DNA from: CAXNKG01 sp964202965
GTDB taxonomy: Bacteria > Acidobacteriota > Vicinamibacteria > Vicinamibacterales > UBA2999
Reading direction: 5' to 3'
Assembly (NCBI GenBank): GCA_964202965.1
Contig: CAXNKG010000009.1
Span: 1-64,000 of the forward strand
DNA length: 64,000 bases
Part shown: in pieces, positions 9,263-18,488 of the stretch
Position numbering within the stretch: the first letter of the stretch is position 1
How the letters are laid out: every line of letters begins with the position of its first letter
Position numbers and translations under genes: made by a program
The notes under the pieces: generated by a model
Database searches by the model: none
Seen by the model: only the letters and a program-made list of their open reading frames with translations
Told to the model about the DNA's origin: nothing

Positions 9263-11005
9263 TCAGATCTCACTGTCACTCGGTTCTTCCTGCAGTTGCA
9301 GGTCATAGAGTTTCGCATACGGCCCGCCGCGCGCCATGAGCTCCTCGTGGGTGCCGGCCTCGACAATGCGGCCCCGCTCGAGCACGACGATCGCGTCGGC
9401 GCGCCGCACGGTCGACAGCCGATGCGCAATCACGAAGCAGGTCCGGTCGCGCATCAGGTTCGACAGCGCGTCCTGTACGAGCATCTCGGCCTCGGTATCG
9501 AGCGCGGAGGTCGCCTCGTCCAGGATGAGAATCGGCGCGGCGCGCAGAATCGCCCTGGCGATGGCGATCCGCTGCCGCTGGCCGCCCGACAACCGCTGGC
9601 CCCGCTCCCCAATCATCGTGTCGTACCCGCGGTCGAGCCGCACGATGAATTCATCCGCGTGCGCCGCCAGGGCCGCAGCTTCGACGGCGTCCCGGCCCGC
9701 ATCCGGGCGGCCGTACGCGACATTGGCGGCGATCGTGTCGTCGAACAACACGGTCTCCTGCGTGACCATCCCAATCTGCGACCGGAGCGAGGCCAGCGTG
9801 ACGTCCCGGATGTCATGACCGTCGATGAGAATCGCCCCGCCGGTCACGTCGTAGAACCGTGGAATCAGGTTCACCAGCGTCGTCTTGCCGGCTCCGCTCC
9901 GGCCGACAATCGCCAGCATCTGGCCCGCGCCCACGCTGAACGTGACGCCATCGAGCGTTGCCGTGGTCTCGCTGTCGCCGTAGGCGAAGCGGACGTCCCG
10001 GAACTCGATCCGCCTCGCGAAGGGCGGCAGCGGCACGGCCCCCGTCCGCTCCTGCACCTCGTTGTGTGAATCGAGAATCTCGAAAATGCGCTCGGCCGCC
10101 GCCATCGCCTGCTGCAGGTCCGCGTTGACGCGGCTCAGCTTCTTGGCGGGGGCGTACATCATGAAGAGCGCGGCGACGAACGCCGTGAACTCGCCCGGCG
10201 AGAGACGGCCGGCGGCGATTTCCTGCGAGCCGTACACCAGCGCGCCCACGAACGCGAGGCCGCCGATAAACTCCATGAGTGGCGGGAGCACCGACAGGGC
10301 GCTCGTCACCGTCATGCTCGTGCGGTAGAAGGCGTCCGATGACCGCTCGAACTTCGCCGTCTCCCTCGCCTCGGCGCCGAACGCCTTCACGATCCGGTGG
10401 CCCGTGATCGCTTCGGCGCTCACGTGCGACATCTGTTCGAGCGCTTCCTGGCTGCGGCGCGCGGTTCGCCGCACCCGCTGTCCGAGCCGGACCAGCGGAT
10501 AGACGACAAGCGGCGCGCCGGTCAGACAGACCAGCGCGAGGCGCGCGTCGTAGTAGAACAGCAGTCCCGCGAACCCTACCAGTGCGAGCGACTCGCGTGT
10601 CAGGTCGCCGATTGTCTCGGAGACCGCCCTCTGCACCTGCGCCACGTCGTTCGTGATGCGCGACATCAGGCGGCCCGTGGTCTGCACCGAGAAGAACGCC
10701 GCGGACTGCCCCAGGATGTGGCGGAAGAGGATGTTGCGAAGGTCGCGGACCACCCGCTGGCCGGCGTCCGTCATCAGATAGCCGGACAGGTAGGCGCCGA
10801 TGCCCTTCAGCAGGTAGATCACGAGAATGGCCGCCGCGATCGGGCCGAGGTTTTCGCGATTGGGAAGCACCTCGTCGAAGATGGGCTGAATCAGCGCGGC
10901 AAGACCGGCCGAGGCGGCGCCATACAGGACCATGGCCGCCAGCGCCCAGATCAACCGGCTGCGGTGCGGCCGTGCATACGTGAGGAGGCGGAAGAAGACG
11001 CTCAC
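9263..11005 (-). CDS. MsbA-like ABC exporter (fused membrane and ATPase domains)
   Basis: The 580-residue half-transporter has six transmembrane segments in about residues 10-310, then a nucleotide-binding domain with Walker A VGRSGAGKTTL, signature LSGGQRQRIAIARA, Walker B ILILDEATSALD and the switch histidine in VIAHRLST. Proteins of this type flip lipids or lipid-linked glycans as homodimers. I chose the GTG at 11005, which overlaps the stop of the upstream GT2 gene in a GTGA junction. Given its neighbours, export of lipid A, a lipid-linked sugar or glycan is plausible; drug export is an alternative. Confidence 0.92.
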   Translation of the reverse strand: MSVFFRLLTYARPHRSRLIWALAAMVLYGAASAGLAALIQPIFDEVLPNRENLGPIAAAILVIYLLKGIGAYLSGYLMTDAGQRVVRDLRNILFRHILGQSAAFFSVQTTGRLMSRITNDVAQVQRAVSETIGDLTRESLALVGFAGLLFYYDARLALVCLTGAPLVVYPLVRLGQRVRRTARRSQEALEQMSHVSAEAITGHRIVKAFGAEARETAKFERSSDAFYRTSMTVTSALSVLPPLMEFIGGLAFVGALVYGSQEIAAGRLSPGEFTAFVAALFMMYAPAKKLSRVNADLQQAMAAAERIFEILDSHNEVQERTGAVPLPPFARRIEFRDVRFAYGDSETTATLDGVTFSVGAGQMLAIVGRSGAGKTTLVNLIPRFYDVTGGAILIDGHDIRDVTLASLRSQIGMVTQETVLFDDTIAANVAYGRPDAGRDAVEAAALAAHADEFIVRLDRGYDTMIGERGQRLSGGQRQRIAIARAILRAAPILILDEATSALDTEAEMLVQDALSNLMRDRTCFVIAHRLSTVRRADAIVVLERGRIVEAGTHEELMARGGPYAKLYDLQLQEEPSDSEI

Positions 11006-11712
11006 TCGGTAAACCGGTACCGCAGCAGCACCCAGAACGCGACGATGCCGTCGCGCCACCCGATCTTCTTGCCCTCGTCGTATCCCCGTCCGTCGTACGT
11101 GATCGGCACCTCGTAGACCCGGTAGCCGCGTTTGAAGATCTTGGCCGTCAACTCGGGCTCGATGCCGAAGCCGTTCGAGCGCAGCGTCATCGACCGCAGA
11201 ACCTCCGTGCGCATGACCTTGTAGCAGGTCTCCATGTCGCTCAACATCGTGTTGTACAGGATGTTGGTCAGGAGCGTCAGCGCCCGATTCCCCAGGTAGT
11301 GCGAGAACAGGAACACGCGGTGGCGGCCGAGGAACCGCGAGCCGTACACCACATCCGCCCGTCCCTGGCAGATCAGCTCGATCAGCATCGGGAACTCCTC
11401 GGGCGAGTACTCCAGATCGGCATCCTGGATCACCACGAGATCGCCGCTCACCGCTTCGAACCCGCGGCGGAGCGCGGCGCCTTTCCCCTGATTGCGTGGC
11501 TGGAGCAACAGAGTGAACCCGAGCTGCTCTTGAAGCTTCACCAGGATGTCCCGGGTGCCGTCCGTTGACGCGTCGTCAACGACGATGAGCTGCGTACGCA
11601 CAGGGACCGCGAGGACCCGGCGGACGATTTCCTCAATCGTGGCCGACTCGTTGAACGCCGGCATCACAACCGACAGCAGCGGATTCTCGAGCACGCCCCG
11701 CAGCGTCGACAT
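11002..11712 (-). CDS. GT2 glycosyltransferase, dolichol-phosphate mannose synthase-like
   Basis: The 236-residue protein starts with the GT-A fold signature LLSVVMPAFNESATIEEIV, has VVDDASTDGT and the DADLEYSPEE metal-binding DxD region, and later MTLRSNGFGIEPELTAKI and the IGWRDGI end typical of polyprenyl-phosphate mannose/glucose synthases. No membrane anchor domain is attached. It probably charges a polyprenyl phosphate with a sugar on the cytosolic face. Its stop overlaps the exporter's GTG and its ATG overlaps the galE stop, so galE, this gene and the exporter form a coupled set. Confidence 0.9.
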   Translation of the reverse strand: MSTLRGVLENPLLSVVMPAFNESATIEEIVRRVLAVPVRTQLIVVDDASTDGTRDILVKLQEQLGFTLLLQPRNQGKGAALRRGFEAVSGDLVVIQDADLEYSPEEFPMLIELICQGRADVVYGSRFLGRHRVFLFSHYLGNRALTLLTNILYNTMLSDMETCYKVMRTEVLRSMTLRSNGFGIEPELTAKIFKRGYRVYEVPITYDGRGYDEGKKIGWRDGIVAFWVLLRYRFTE

Positions 11713-12728
11713 CAGGCGCGCTCCGTGCCGGCGGCCGTCTCAAACCCGCGCGGATGGGCCGAATGCCATCGCCAGGCGTCGGCGACGATCGTCTCGAGGG
11801 CCGGCCGCGACGGCGCCCAGCCAAGGTCGGCTCTGATCCGGGCCGCGGACGCATAGAGGGACGCGGGATCGCCCGGCCGCCGCGGCGCCTGCCGCCGGGG
11901 AACGGTGCCGCCGGTCACGCGCTCCACCGCGGCGAGCACGTCGCGGACAGACGAGGGCCGCTCGGTGCCCACGTTGTAGGTCGCCGACGCGCCGCCCTGT
12001 TCGAGCCGCTGCAGGGCGCGCAGATGGGCATCGGCGAGATCCATCACATGGATGTAATCACGCAGGCAGGTCCCGTCTGGTGTCGGATAGTCCTCGCCGA
12101 AGACGTCAAACGGAGGACCTCCCGACGCCGCATCGAACGCCCGCGGAATCGCGTGGATCTCGGGGGTATGGTCTTCACCCAGCTCCCCATCGGGGTCGGC
12201 GCCCGCAGCGTTGAAGTACCGCAGGCGGACGGAGCGAAGTCCGTACGCCCGCTCGTAGTGCGGCAGCGCCTGCTCCACGGCGAGCTTGGTCTGCCCGTAC
12301 GCATTGATGGGCGTGGTCGGATGATCTTCCGCCAGCGGCACGCGCACCGGCTCTCCGTACACCGCGCAGGTCGAGGAAAACACAAAGCGCGTGCAGCCCT
12401 CGGCGGCCATCGCTTCGAGCGTGGCAAGGGCGCCACGCACATTGTTCCTGTAATAGCCGGCGGGGTCCTTCACAGAGTCCGAGACGACGAGCCACGCGGC
12501 AAAGTGCATGACGGCATCGGCCCGGCTGTCGCGCAGCGCGCGGCGCACGGCGTCGGTGTCGCTGATATCGCCCTCGATGAGCGGCGCGCCCAGACACGCG
12601 GCGCGATGGCCCGCTGAGAGATTGTCGAAGATGACGGTGCGGTACCCCGCGCGGCGAAGCACCTTCGCCGTGTGGCTCCCGATGTAACCGGCGCCCCCGG
12701 TGACGAGTACGGTGCGCGGTGCAGTCAT
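11712..12728 (-). CDS. galE: UDP-glucose 4-epimerase
   Basis: The extended SDR enzyme interconverts UDP-glucose and UDP-galactose with bound NAD. The 338-residue protein has the Rossmann motif TGGAGYIGSHTAK, the FDNLSAGHR region, the SSTCAVYGEP serine region and YGQTK active site, and the later RYFNAAGADPDGELGE motif typical of GalE. I started at the ATG at 12728 because it places the Rossmann motif seven residues in. It probably supplies UDP-galactose to the adjacent glycan locus. Confidence 0.94.
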   Translation of the reverse strand: MTAPRTVLVTGGAGYIGSHTAKVLRRAGYRTVIFDNLSAGHRAACLGAPLIEGDISDTDAVRRALRDSRADAVMHFAAWLVVSDSVKDPAGYYRNNVRGALATLEAMAAEGCTRFVFSSTCAVYGEPVRVPLAEDHPTTPINAYGQTKLAVEQALPHYERAYGLRSVRLRYFNAAGADPDGELGEDHTPEIHAIPRAFDAASGGPPFDVFGEDYPTPDGTCLRDYIHVMDLADAHLRALQRLEQGGASATYNVGTERPSSVRDVLAAVERVTGGTVPRRQAPRRPGDPASLYASAARIRADLGWAPSRPALETIVADAWRWHSAHPRGFETAAGTERA

Positions 12729-12744
12729 CCCTGGATGCAGACCG

Positions 12745-14043
12745 TCACTGTCGCCCGATGGAGTAATACGTAAAGCCGTGCTCCCGCATCTGCGCCGGGT
12801 CGTAGATGTTGCGGCCATCGAAGACGACCGGCGACCTCATCAGGGCTCGCATCCGGGCGAAATCAGGATGCCGGAACTCGCTCCATTCGGTGACGATCGC
12901 CAGGCAATCCGCCCCCTTCAGTGCGTCGTAATTGCCGGAGGCCAAACTGATGCGCGAGCCGAAGATCGACTTCGCCACCGGCATCGCCTCTGGATCGTAG
13001 GCCTGCACCCGCGCGCCGCCGTTGAGCAGCGCTTCGATGAGCGCCACCGACGGCGCCTCCCGCATGTCGTCGGTGCGCGGCTTGAAGGAGAGCCCCCAGA
13101 CGGCGACGGTCTTCCCCCTCAGGCTGCCGACATGCTTGCGGATCTTGCCGATGAGCCGGGTCTTCTGCTGGGCATTCACGGCCTCCACCGCGCGGAGAAT
13201 CCTGAACTCGTAGTTCTTCTGCGCTGCCGCGTGCACCAGGGCCTGCACGTCCTTGGGAAAGCAGCTGCCGCCATAGCCGATGCCCGGGAACAGGAAGGAC
13301 GTGCCGATGCGCCTGTCGGAGCCGATGGCGCGGCGGACTTGATCGACGTCGGCACCGACCGCCTCGCAGAGGTTCGCGATCTCGTTCATGAACGAGATCC
13401 GCGTCGCGAGCATCGCGTTCGCGGCGTACTTCGACAGTTCCGCGCTTGGGCAGTCCATGACCATGATCGGAGCGCCCGTGCGCGTAAACGGCCCGTACAA
13501 CTCGCGCATGATCTCTTCGGCCCGCGAATCCTCGGCGCCGATCACGACGCGGTCGGGTTTCATGAAGTCCTCAACCGCCGCGCCCTGCTTCAGGAACTCC
13601 GGGTTGTTCACCACGCTGAAGGGATGCGTCGTCTCCCGGCGGACGGCTTCGCGAACCTCGTCGCTCGTGCCGACCGGCACGGTGCTCTTGACCACGATGA
13701 CCTTGTAGCCGTTCATGGCCCGCGCAACGTCTCGCGCCACGCCGAGCACCTGCTGCAGATCGGCCGACCCGTCCTCACCCGGCGGCGTCCCGACGGCGAT
13801 AAAGATGATGGCGGCCTCGCGGACCGCCTTCGGCAGCGCTGAGGCAAACGTCAGCCGGCCTTCCTGCCGGTTGCGGCGCACGAGCTCTTCGAGGCCCGGT
13901 TCATAGAACGGCATCTTGCCGCGCCGCAGGGTTCGAACTTTGGACTGGTCGTTGTCGACGCACACGACGTCATTGCCGCTTTCGGCCAGACAGGCGCCGG
14001 CGACAAGGCCGACGTAGCCCGTCCCGATAACCGCGATCTTCAT
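12745..14043 (-). CDS. ugd: UDP-glucose 6-dehydrogenase
   Basis: Ugd oxidises UDP-glucose to UDP-glucuronate with two NAD. The 432-residue protein has the N-terminal GTGYVGLVAGACLAESG Rossmann motif, the VVKSTVPVGTSDEV segment, the catalytic-cysteine motif GYGGSCFPKD (about residues 258-267) and the C-terminal WGLSFKPRTDDMREAPS domain. Length is normal. It lies 16 bases upstream of galE. Together with the UDP-glucuronate decarboxylase at 22157 it makes a route to UDP-xylose. Confidence 0.96.
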   Translation of the reverse strand: MKIAVIGTGYVGLVAGACLAESGNDVVCVDNDQSKVRTLRRGKMPFYEPGLEELVRRNRQEGRLTFASALPKAVREAAIIFIAVGTPPGEDGSADLQQVLGVARDVARAMNGYKVIVVKSTVPVGTSDEVREAVRRETTHPFSVVNNPEFLKQGAAVEDFMKPDRVVIGAEDSRAEEIMRELYGPFTRTGAPIMVMDCPSAELSKYAANAMLATRISFMNEIANLCEAVGADVDQVRRAIGSDRRIGTSFLFPGIGYGGSCFPKDVQALVHAAAQKNYEFRILRAVEAVNAQQKTRLIGKIRKHVGSLRGKTVAVWGLSFKPRTDDMREAPSVALIEALLNGGARVQAYDPEAMPVAKSIFGSRISLASGNYDALKGADCLAIVTEWSEFRHPDFARMRALMRSPVVFDGRNIYDPAQMREHGFTYYSIGRQ

Positions 14044-14092
14044 CCGCTCTCCGCCACTTTCGACTCCCGTTCGCCCCGCAAACCGCAGAAGC

Positions 14093-14098
14093 TATCAT
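14093..14098 (+). promoter_or_regulatory. -10-like element before the rightward glycan genes
   Basis: TATCAT lies ten bases before the ATG at 14109 in the 65-bp divergent gap between ugd and the first rightward glycosyltransferase. The 5' leader would be only about four bases. No clear -35 is visible. Confidence 0.45.
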
Positions 14099-14108
14099 AG
14101 CCGTTCAG

Positions 14109-15218
14109 ATGAACATCCTCGTCGACTACCGGCCCGCGCTCCGCCAGCGCACCGGCGTCGGCGAATACGTGCACCGGCTTGTGCAGGCCTATGCCGCCGC
14201 GTTTCCGGGTGAGGTCACCGTCTTCACGAGTTCGTGGAAGGACAGGCCGGACCCCGCGCTGGCCGCCACACTCGGTGCACGGGTCGTCGATCGCCGCGTG
14301 CCGGTACGACTCCTGAATCTCCTCTGGCACCGCGCCGGCTGGCCGCCGATTGAAGCGCTGGCCGGTAACGCCCACGTCGTGCACGCGCCCCATCCGCTGC
14401 TGATTCCGGCGCGGCGCGCCGCGCAGGTCATCACGATTCACGATCTCTTCTTTCTGGCGAACCGGGACGCGACGCGCGCGGAGATTCGCCGAGACTATGC
14501 GGACCTGGCGGGTCCGCACGCGCGACGCGCGGACGCGATCATCACGTCAACCGAGTATGGGCGCCGTATCGTCCACACGGAGCTGGCCGTGCCGCTGGAG
14601 CGCATCTACGTCTGCCCGCCCGGCGCGCCGCCGTGGAAGCCCCGCGCCACCGGCGCGTCGCCGGCTGGATACATCCTGTTCGTCGGCACGCTCGAGCCGC
14701 GGAAGAACGTCGGCGCGCTGCTTGACGCCTTCGAGCTTCTGCTCGCCCGCCGGCGTCCGCTGCCCGAGTTGCTCCTCGCCGGCCGCGCCACCCCCGCCGC
14801 CGGTGCATGGCTCGAACGCATTCAGCGCTCGCCGCTCTCCGGGCATGTGCGGCATCTCGGCTATGTCGCCGACGACCAGCGCGAGCGACTGTATGCCGGC
14901 GCACGGGCGGTCGTGGTGCCGTCGCTCGATGAAGGGTTCGGGTTTCCGGCGCTCGAGGCGATGTCGGCCGGCGTCCCGGTGATCGCGGCCAACCGCGGCT
15001 CGCTTCCCGAGGTCCTCGGCGACGCAGGCTGGCTTGTGGACCCCACAGATGTTGAAGCCCTGGCCGGCGCGATCGACAGTGCCGCCACCGATGACGCCGC
15101 CGCCGCGCGTGCGGGGACGGCCGGTCTGGCGCGTGCCGCGACGTTCACATGGACGCGGGCGGCGGACGCGCTCCGCCGCGCATACACGGACGCTGTCGTC
15201 CGCCGGGCCGCACGGTAG
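14109..15218 (+). CDS. GT4-family glycosyltransferase
   Basis: The 369-residue GT-B enzyme has an N-terminal acceptor domain (DYRPALRQRTGVGEYVHRL, then VITIHDLFF) and a GT1/GT4 C-terminal domain with ILFVGTLEPRKNVGALLDAF and the EGFGFPALEAMSAGVPVIA motif, whose two glutamates bind the nucleotide sugar. It should add one sugar to a lipid-linked glycan; donor and acceptor cannot be told. It opens the rightward half of the glycan locus, and the next gene begins two bases after its stop. Confidence 0.91.
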   Translation: MNILVDYRPALRQRTGVGEYVHRLVQAYAAAFPGEVTVFTSSWKDRPDPALAATLGARVVDRRVPVRLLNLLWHRAGWPPIEALAGNAHVVHAPHPLLIPARRAAQVITIHDLFFLANRDATRAEIRRDYADLAGPHARRADAIITSTEYGRRIVHTELAVPLERIYVCPPGAPPWKPRATGASPAGYILFVGTLEPRKNVGALLDAFELLLARRRPLPELLLAGRATPAAGAWLERIQRSPLSGHVRHLGYVADDQRERLYAGARAVVVPSLDEGFGFPALEAMSAGVPVIAANRGSLPEVLGDAGWLVDPTDVEALAGAIDSAATDDAAAARAGTAGLARAATFTWTRAADALRRAYTDAVVRRAAR

Positions 15219-15220
15219 CG

Positions 15221-16252
15221 ATGCGGATCGCGATCGATGCGCGCGAACTCGACGGCCAGCCAACCGGGGTCGGCCGCGTACTCGCCGGCATTCTCCACGC
15301 CTGGGACGCACGGCCCGACGCGGGCGCCCACGAGGTCATCCTGTGCCGTCCGGACGGACCGCGCCACGGGACCGTGTGGGAGCAATTCACGCTGCCCAGG
15401 CTTGTCCGGCGGGCGAACGCCGACGTGCTGTTTGCCCCGGCGTACACCGGCCCCCTCGTCTCGCCGGTCCCGCTGGTCACGGCCGTCTACGACGTGTCGT
15501 TCGCGGCGCACCCCGAATGGTTCGGCACGCGCGAGGGCCTCAGGCGCCGGGTCCTCACGGGCATGAGCGCACGCCGGGCCGCGACGGTCCTCACCAGCTC
15601 CGAGTTCTCACGCCGCGAGATCACCCGGTATCTCCGTGTCGACCCCGCCCGCATCGATGTGGTGTATCCGGGCATCACTCGCGCGGCACCCGCCCCGGCG
15701 CCGGTCGCTCGCGACAGCCTTGTGCTGTTTGTCGGCTCCCTGTTTACGAGGCGGCATGTGCCGGAGCTCATCGATGGCTTCGGACGTCTCGCCCGCCGAC
15801 GGCCCGATGTGCGGCTGGAGGTCGTGGGGGATAACCGGACCAGTCCGCGCATCGATTTCGACGCGCTGGCGGCGGCGGCGAACGCCGGTGGACGAATCGC
15901 GCTGCGATCCTACGTGCCGGACGCCGAGCTGACCGCGCTCTACGCGCGCGCGCGGGCGTTCGCCTTCCTGTCCGAATACGAAGGGTTCGGCTTCACGCCG
16001 CTCGAGGCGCTGGCGGCCGGCGTGCCGATTGCCGTCCTGGATACGCCGATCGCCCGGGAGGTGTACGGCGACGCCGCGCTCTTCCTCCGCGCACCGGACC
16101 CCCCGCTCGTCGAGGCGGCGCTCGATCGTCTGCTGTATGACGAGGCCGAACGCACGCGCATCCTCAGCGCTGCCGCGGCACTCCTTCCGCGCTACTCATG
16201 GCACGCCTGCGCGGCGGCCGTCCTGAGGGCACTCGTGAGAGCGGCTCGCTGA
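15221..16252 (+). CDS. GT4-family glycosyltransferase
   Basis: The 343-residue GT-B protein begins MRIAIDARELDGQPTGVGRV, a typical start of GT4 mannosyl- or rhamnosyltransferases. It has YDVSFAAHPEWF, LVLFVGSLFTRRHVPELIDGF and the EYEGFGFTPLEALAAGVPI donor-binding motif. I chose the ATG at 15221 since earlier in-frame starts lie inside the preceding gene. It is similar in layout to the enzymes at 14109 and 18489, suggesting duplication within the locus. Its stop overlaps the next gene's ATG by one base. Confidence 0.91.
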   Translation: MRIAIDARELDGQPTGVGRVLAGILHAWDARPDAGAHEVILCRPDGPRHGTVWEQFTLPRLVRRANADVLFAPAYTGPLVSPVPLVTAVYDVSFAAHPEWFGTREGLRRRVLTGMSARRAATVLTSSEFSRREITRYLRVDPARIDVVYPGITRAAPAPAPVARDSLVLFVGSLFTRRHVPELIDGFGRLARRRPDVRLEVVGDNRTSPRIDFDALAAAANAGGRIALRSYVPDAELTALYARARAFAFLSEYEGFGFTPLEALAAGVPIAVLDTPIAREVYGDAALFLRAPDPPLVEAALDRLLYDEAERTRILSAAAALLPRYSWHACAAAVLRALVRAAR

Positions 16253-17094
16253 TGCGCGTCTCGGTCGTCATCGTCACCTACAACTCCCGGAGCGATATCG
16301 ATCGCTGCCTCGAATCGCTCCGCCAGCATGGCGGATCCGCGCCGCTCGAGATCGTCGTCGTCGACAACCACTCCACGGACGGAACGGCTGCCGCGGTTCG
16401 CGAGCGCTGGCCGTCAGTCCCGGTCATCGGCGTCGGCTCGAACGTCGGGTTCGCGCGCGCCAACAACATTGGGGTGCGACAGACGACGGGCGAGCTGATC
16501 CTGTTTCTGAACCCGGATACGGAGGTCCGCCCTGGAGCCCTTGACCGTCTCATCGCCGCGCTGACCGCGCGGTCCGACGCCGCAGTGGCCGGACCGCGGC
16601 TCCTCGACACGTCGGGGCGCCCGGAGCTCTCCTTTGGGGCGATGATGGGTCCGCTCGCGGAGCTTCGGCAGAAGGTGCTGGTCCAGGGACATGACAAGGG
16701 GTGGCCGCTGGTCACGGCGCACGTCCGCCGCCTGACAGGTGCGCCGCGCGACGTCGACTGGGTCAGCGGGGCATGCCTGCTTGCGTGGCGGGCGGATGCC
16801 GAGGCGGCCGGCCTCTTCGACGAGCGGTATTTCATGTACGCGGAGGATGTCGACCTGTGCGCCGCCATCCGGGCACGCGGCCGGGCGGTGCTGTTTGTCC
16901 CGGAGGCCGAGGTCGTCCACGTCCGGGGACGGTCCGGGGCAGCCGCGCCCGGCGCGACGGCTGCCGCATACCGCGCCAGCCATGTCGCCTTCTACGAAAA
17001 GCACCGGCCTGCCTGGGCGCCTATCCTCCGTGCTTACCTGAAGTTACGAGGCCTGCTGCCCGATACTTCGGGTAGTCCTTCTGGACCCGCCTGA
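16252..17094 (+). CDS. GT2-family glycosyltransferase (rhamnosyltransferase-like)
   Basis: The 280-residue GT-A enzyme starts MRVSVVIVTYNSRSDIDRCL and has VVDNHSTDGT, the FLNPDTEV metal-site DxD variant, and WVSGACLLAWRADAEAAGLF followed by YFMYAEDVDLCAAIRARG, a pattern seen in WbbL-like rhamnosyltransferases. The C-terminus ends with HVAFYEKHRP. Sugar identity is inferred only from family resemblance. Start and stop overlap the neighbours by one base each (TGATG junctions), so it is translationally coupled. Confidence 0.9.
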   Translation: MRVSVVIVTYNSRSDIDRCLESLRQHGGSAPLEIVVVDNHSTDGTAAAVRERWPSVPVIGVGSNVGFARANNIGVRQTTGELILFLNPDTEVRPGALDRLIAALTARSDAAVAGPRLLDTSGRPELSFGAMMGPLAELRQKVLVQGHDKGWPLVTAHVRRLTGAPRDVDWVSGACLLAWRADAEAAGLFDERYFMYAEDVDLCAAIRARGRAVLFVPEAEVVHVRGRSGAAAPGATAAAYRASHVAFYEKHRPAWAPILRAYLKLRGLLPDTSGSPSGPA

Positions 17095-18467
17095 TGTCCT
17101 CATCCGAATTCTCCATCTGGACCTGCCCATCGTGTGGACGCCAGGTTCCCCGTCGCGTGGACACCTGCCGGTGCGGCGCGGCGCGGGGCGTGTCAGCCCC
17201 ATCCAGCGAACACGACAGGGCCCGCCCGGCGAGGGCTGGCACGCAGGGCCCTTTCCGCCTGCTGTTGGGGGTACTGCTGGGCGTGGGACTCGCCGCTGCG
17301 CTCTGGCTTCAATTCGCCGCACCCGGGCCGAGACGCGACCAGCCCGCGGCGAGCGGCCTCGCCGCCTCAGGCGCGGCGGGCGACGACCCGTCCGGCGATG
17401 CGGAAGCGGCTGAGCCTGCCGCCGCCGGCGCCCGACCGTTCGCGACAACCGATACCCCTCCCCCGCCACTCCCCGCACCGGGCGCGCCGCAGCCGCTGCT
17501 TGAAGACACGGTGGCGAGCAGCCTTCCGGCGGTCGCCTCGATTCAGGCGGGGCAGGCGCGCGGGACCGGTTTCTTCGTGCGCGCCAATCTGGTCATCACC
17601 AACGCACATGTGGTCGAGGGCCACTCGTCTGTCCGGCTTCAGGCGGGCGGCATGCGGCACACCGCCCGAGTCGCCACGGTGTCACCCGGCACTGACCTCG
17701 CACTGCTCCAGATCGACCGGCCGAGCGCGCAGCAGGTGACACTGCGCCTGGGATCGCTCGATGACGTGCGCGTCGGCGAGGAAGTCGTCGCGATCGGATC
17801 GGCATTCGGGGTGCTGCCGAACACGGTGACCCGCGGCATCGTAAGCGCGGTACGAAACACCGGCTCCGTCACGCTCATCCAGACGGATGCGGCGATCAAC
17901 CCCGGGAACAGCGGCGGACCGCTCCTCGATCGGAGCGGCGTCGTGATTGGAATCAACACCATGCGTGTGGCGGAGCGCGGGGGGCAGGGGGTGGCGTTCG
18001 CCGTGGCTGTCACGCATGCCGTCCAGTTGCTCAGCGGCGGGAGCTCGACGGCCTCGGCGACCCCCCTCCAGGGGCTCAACCGCCTGATGGGCTCCTCCCC
18101 CTCAACGGCCGGCGATCTGCGCGACGAGGGCACGCAGGCCTATGAGGCCGCGCTCGGATCGATCGCGCGCACGGCCGATGAGCTGGACGACTACTGGATG
18201 CGCTACGGCCCGAGTTGCGTCCGCACGGCCGCGCGCGCGGCCGACCGTCCCTGGCTCGTGGCGTTCGAGCCGAATGGCCTCACCCTGGTGCCGTCAGGGG
18301 CGTACAACTGCGAGGAATGGCTGCGCGTGGTCCGCACCAATGCCGACACGGTCCGCGCGGACATGGTGCGCGCGGGCGAAGCGGCGCGCCGCCTGGGGGT
18401 CTATCCGGGCGTCATGCGCGATCTGCGGCGACGGCATCGACTCGAGTGGCAGGGATGGGAACGGTAG
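17094..18467 (+). CDS. Membrane-anchored trypsin-like (S1C) serine protease with N-terminal zinc ribbon
   Basis: The 457-residue protein has four parts. A cytosolic zinc-ribbon-like motif comes first (C11, C14, C25, C27), then one transmembrane helix (about 54-75) and a Pro/Ala linker. A Deg/HtrA-like protease domain follows with the triad H172 (TNAHVVEG), D201 (GTDLALL) and S273 (NPGNSGGPLL). The C-terminal ~130 residues are unrecognised, contain two cysteines (SCVRT, NCEEW), and no PDZ domain is visible. The protease should act outside the cytoplasmic membrane. It sits between glycosyltransferases with a one-base overlap upstream, which suggests a role in the same surface process. Confidence 0.88.
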   Translation: MSSSEFSIWTCPSCGRQVPRRVDTCRCGAARGVSAPSSEHDRARPARAGTQGPFRLLLGVLLGVGLAAALWLQFAAPGPRRDQPAASGLAASGAAGDDPSGDAEAAEPAAAGARPFATTDTPPPPLPAPGAPQPLLEDTVASSLPAVASIQAGQARGTGFFVRANLVITNAHVVEGHSSVRLQAGGMRHTARVATVSPGTDLALLQIDRPSAQQVTLRLGSLDDVRVGEEVVAIGSAFGVLPNTVTRGIVSAVRNTGSVTLIQTDAAINPGNSGGPLLDRSGVVIGINTMRVAERGGQGVAFAVAVTHAVQLLSGGSSTASATPLQGLNRLMGSSPSTAGDLRDEGTQAYEAALGSIARTADELDDYWMRYGPSCVRTAARAADRPWLVAFEPNGLTLVPSGAYNCEEWLRVVRTNADTVRADMVRAGEAARRLGVYPGVMRDLRRRHRLEWQGWER

Positions 18468-18476
18468 CCCGCTGAG

Positions 18477-18482
18477 TATCAT
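18477..18482 (+). promoter_or_regulatory. -10-like element before GT4 gene at 18489
   Basis: TATCAT ends six bases before the ATG at 18489, so an mRNA started here would be leaderless. It lies just after the protease stop and may be an internal promoter of the glycan locus. Confidence 0.45.
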
Positions 18483-18488
18483 GGGTTG

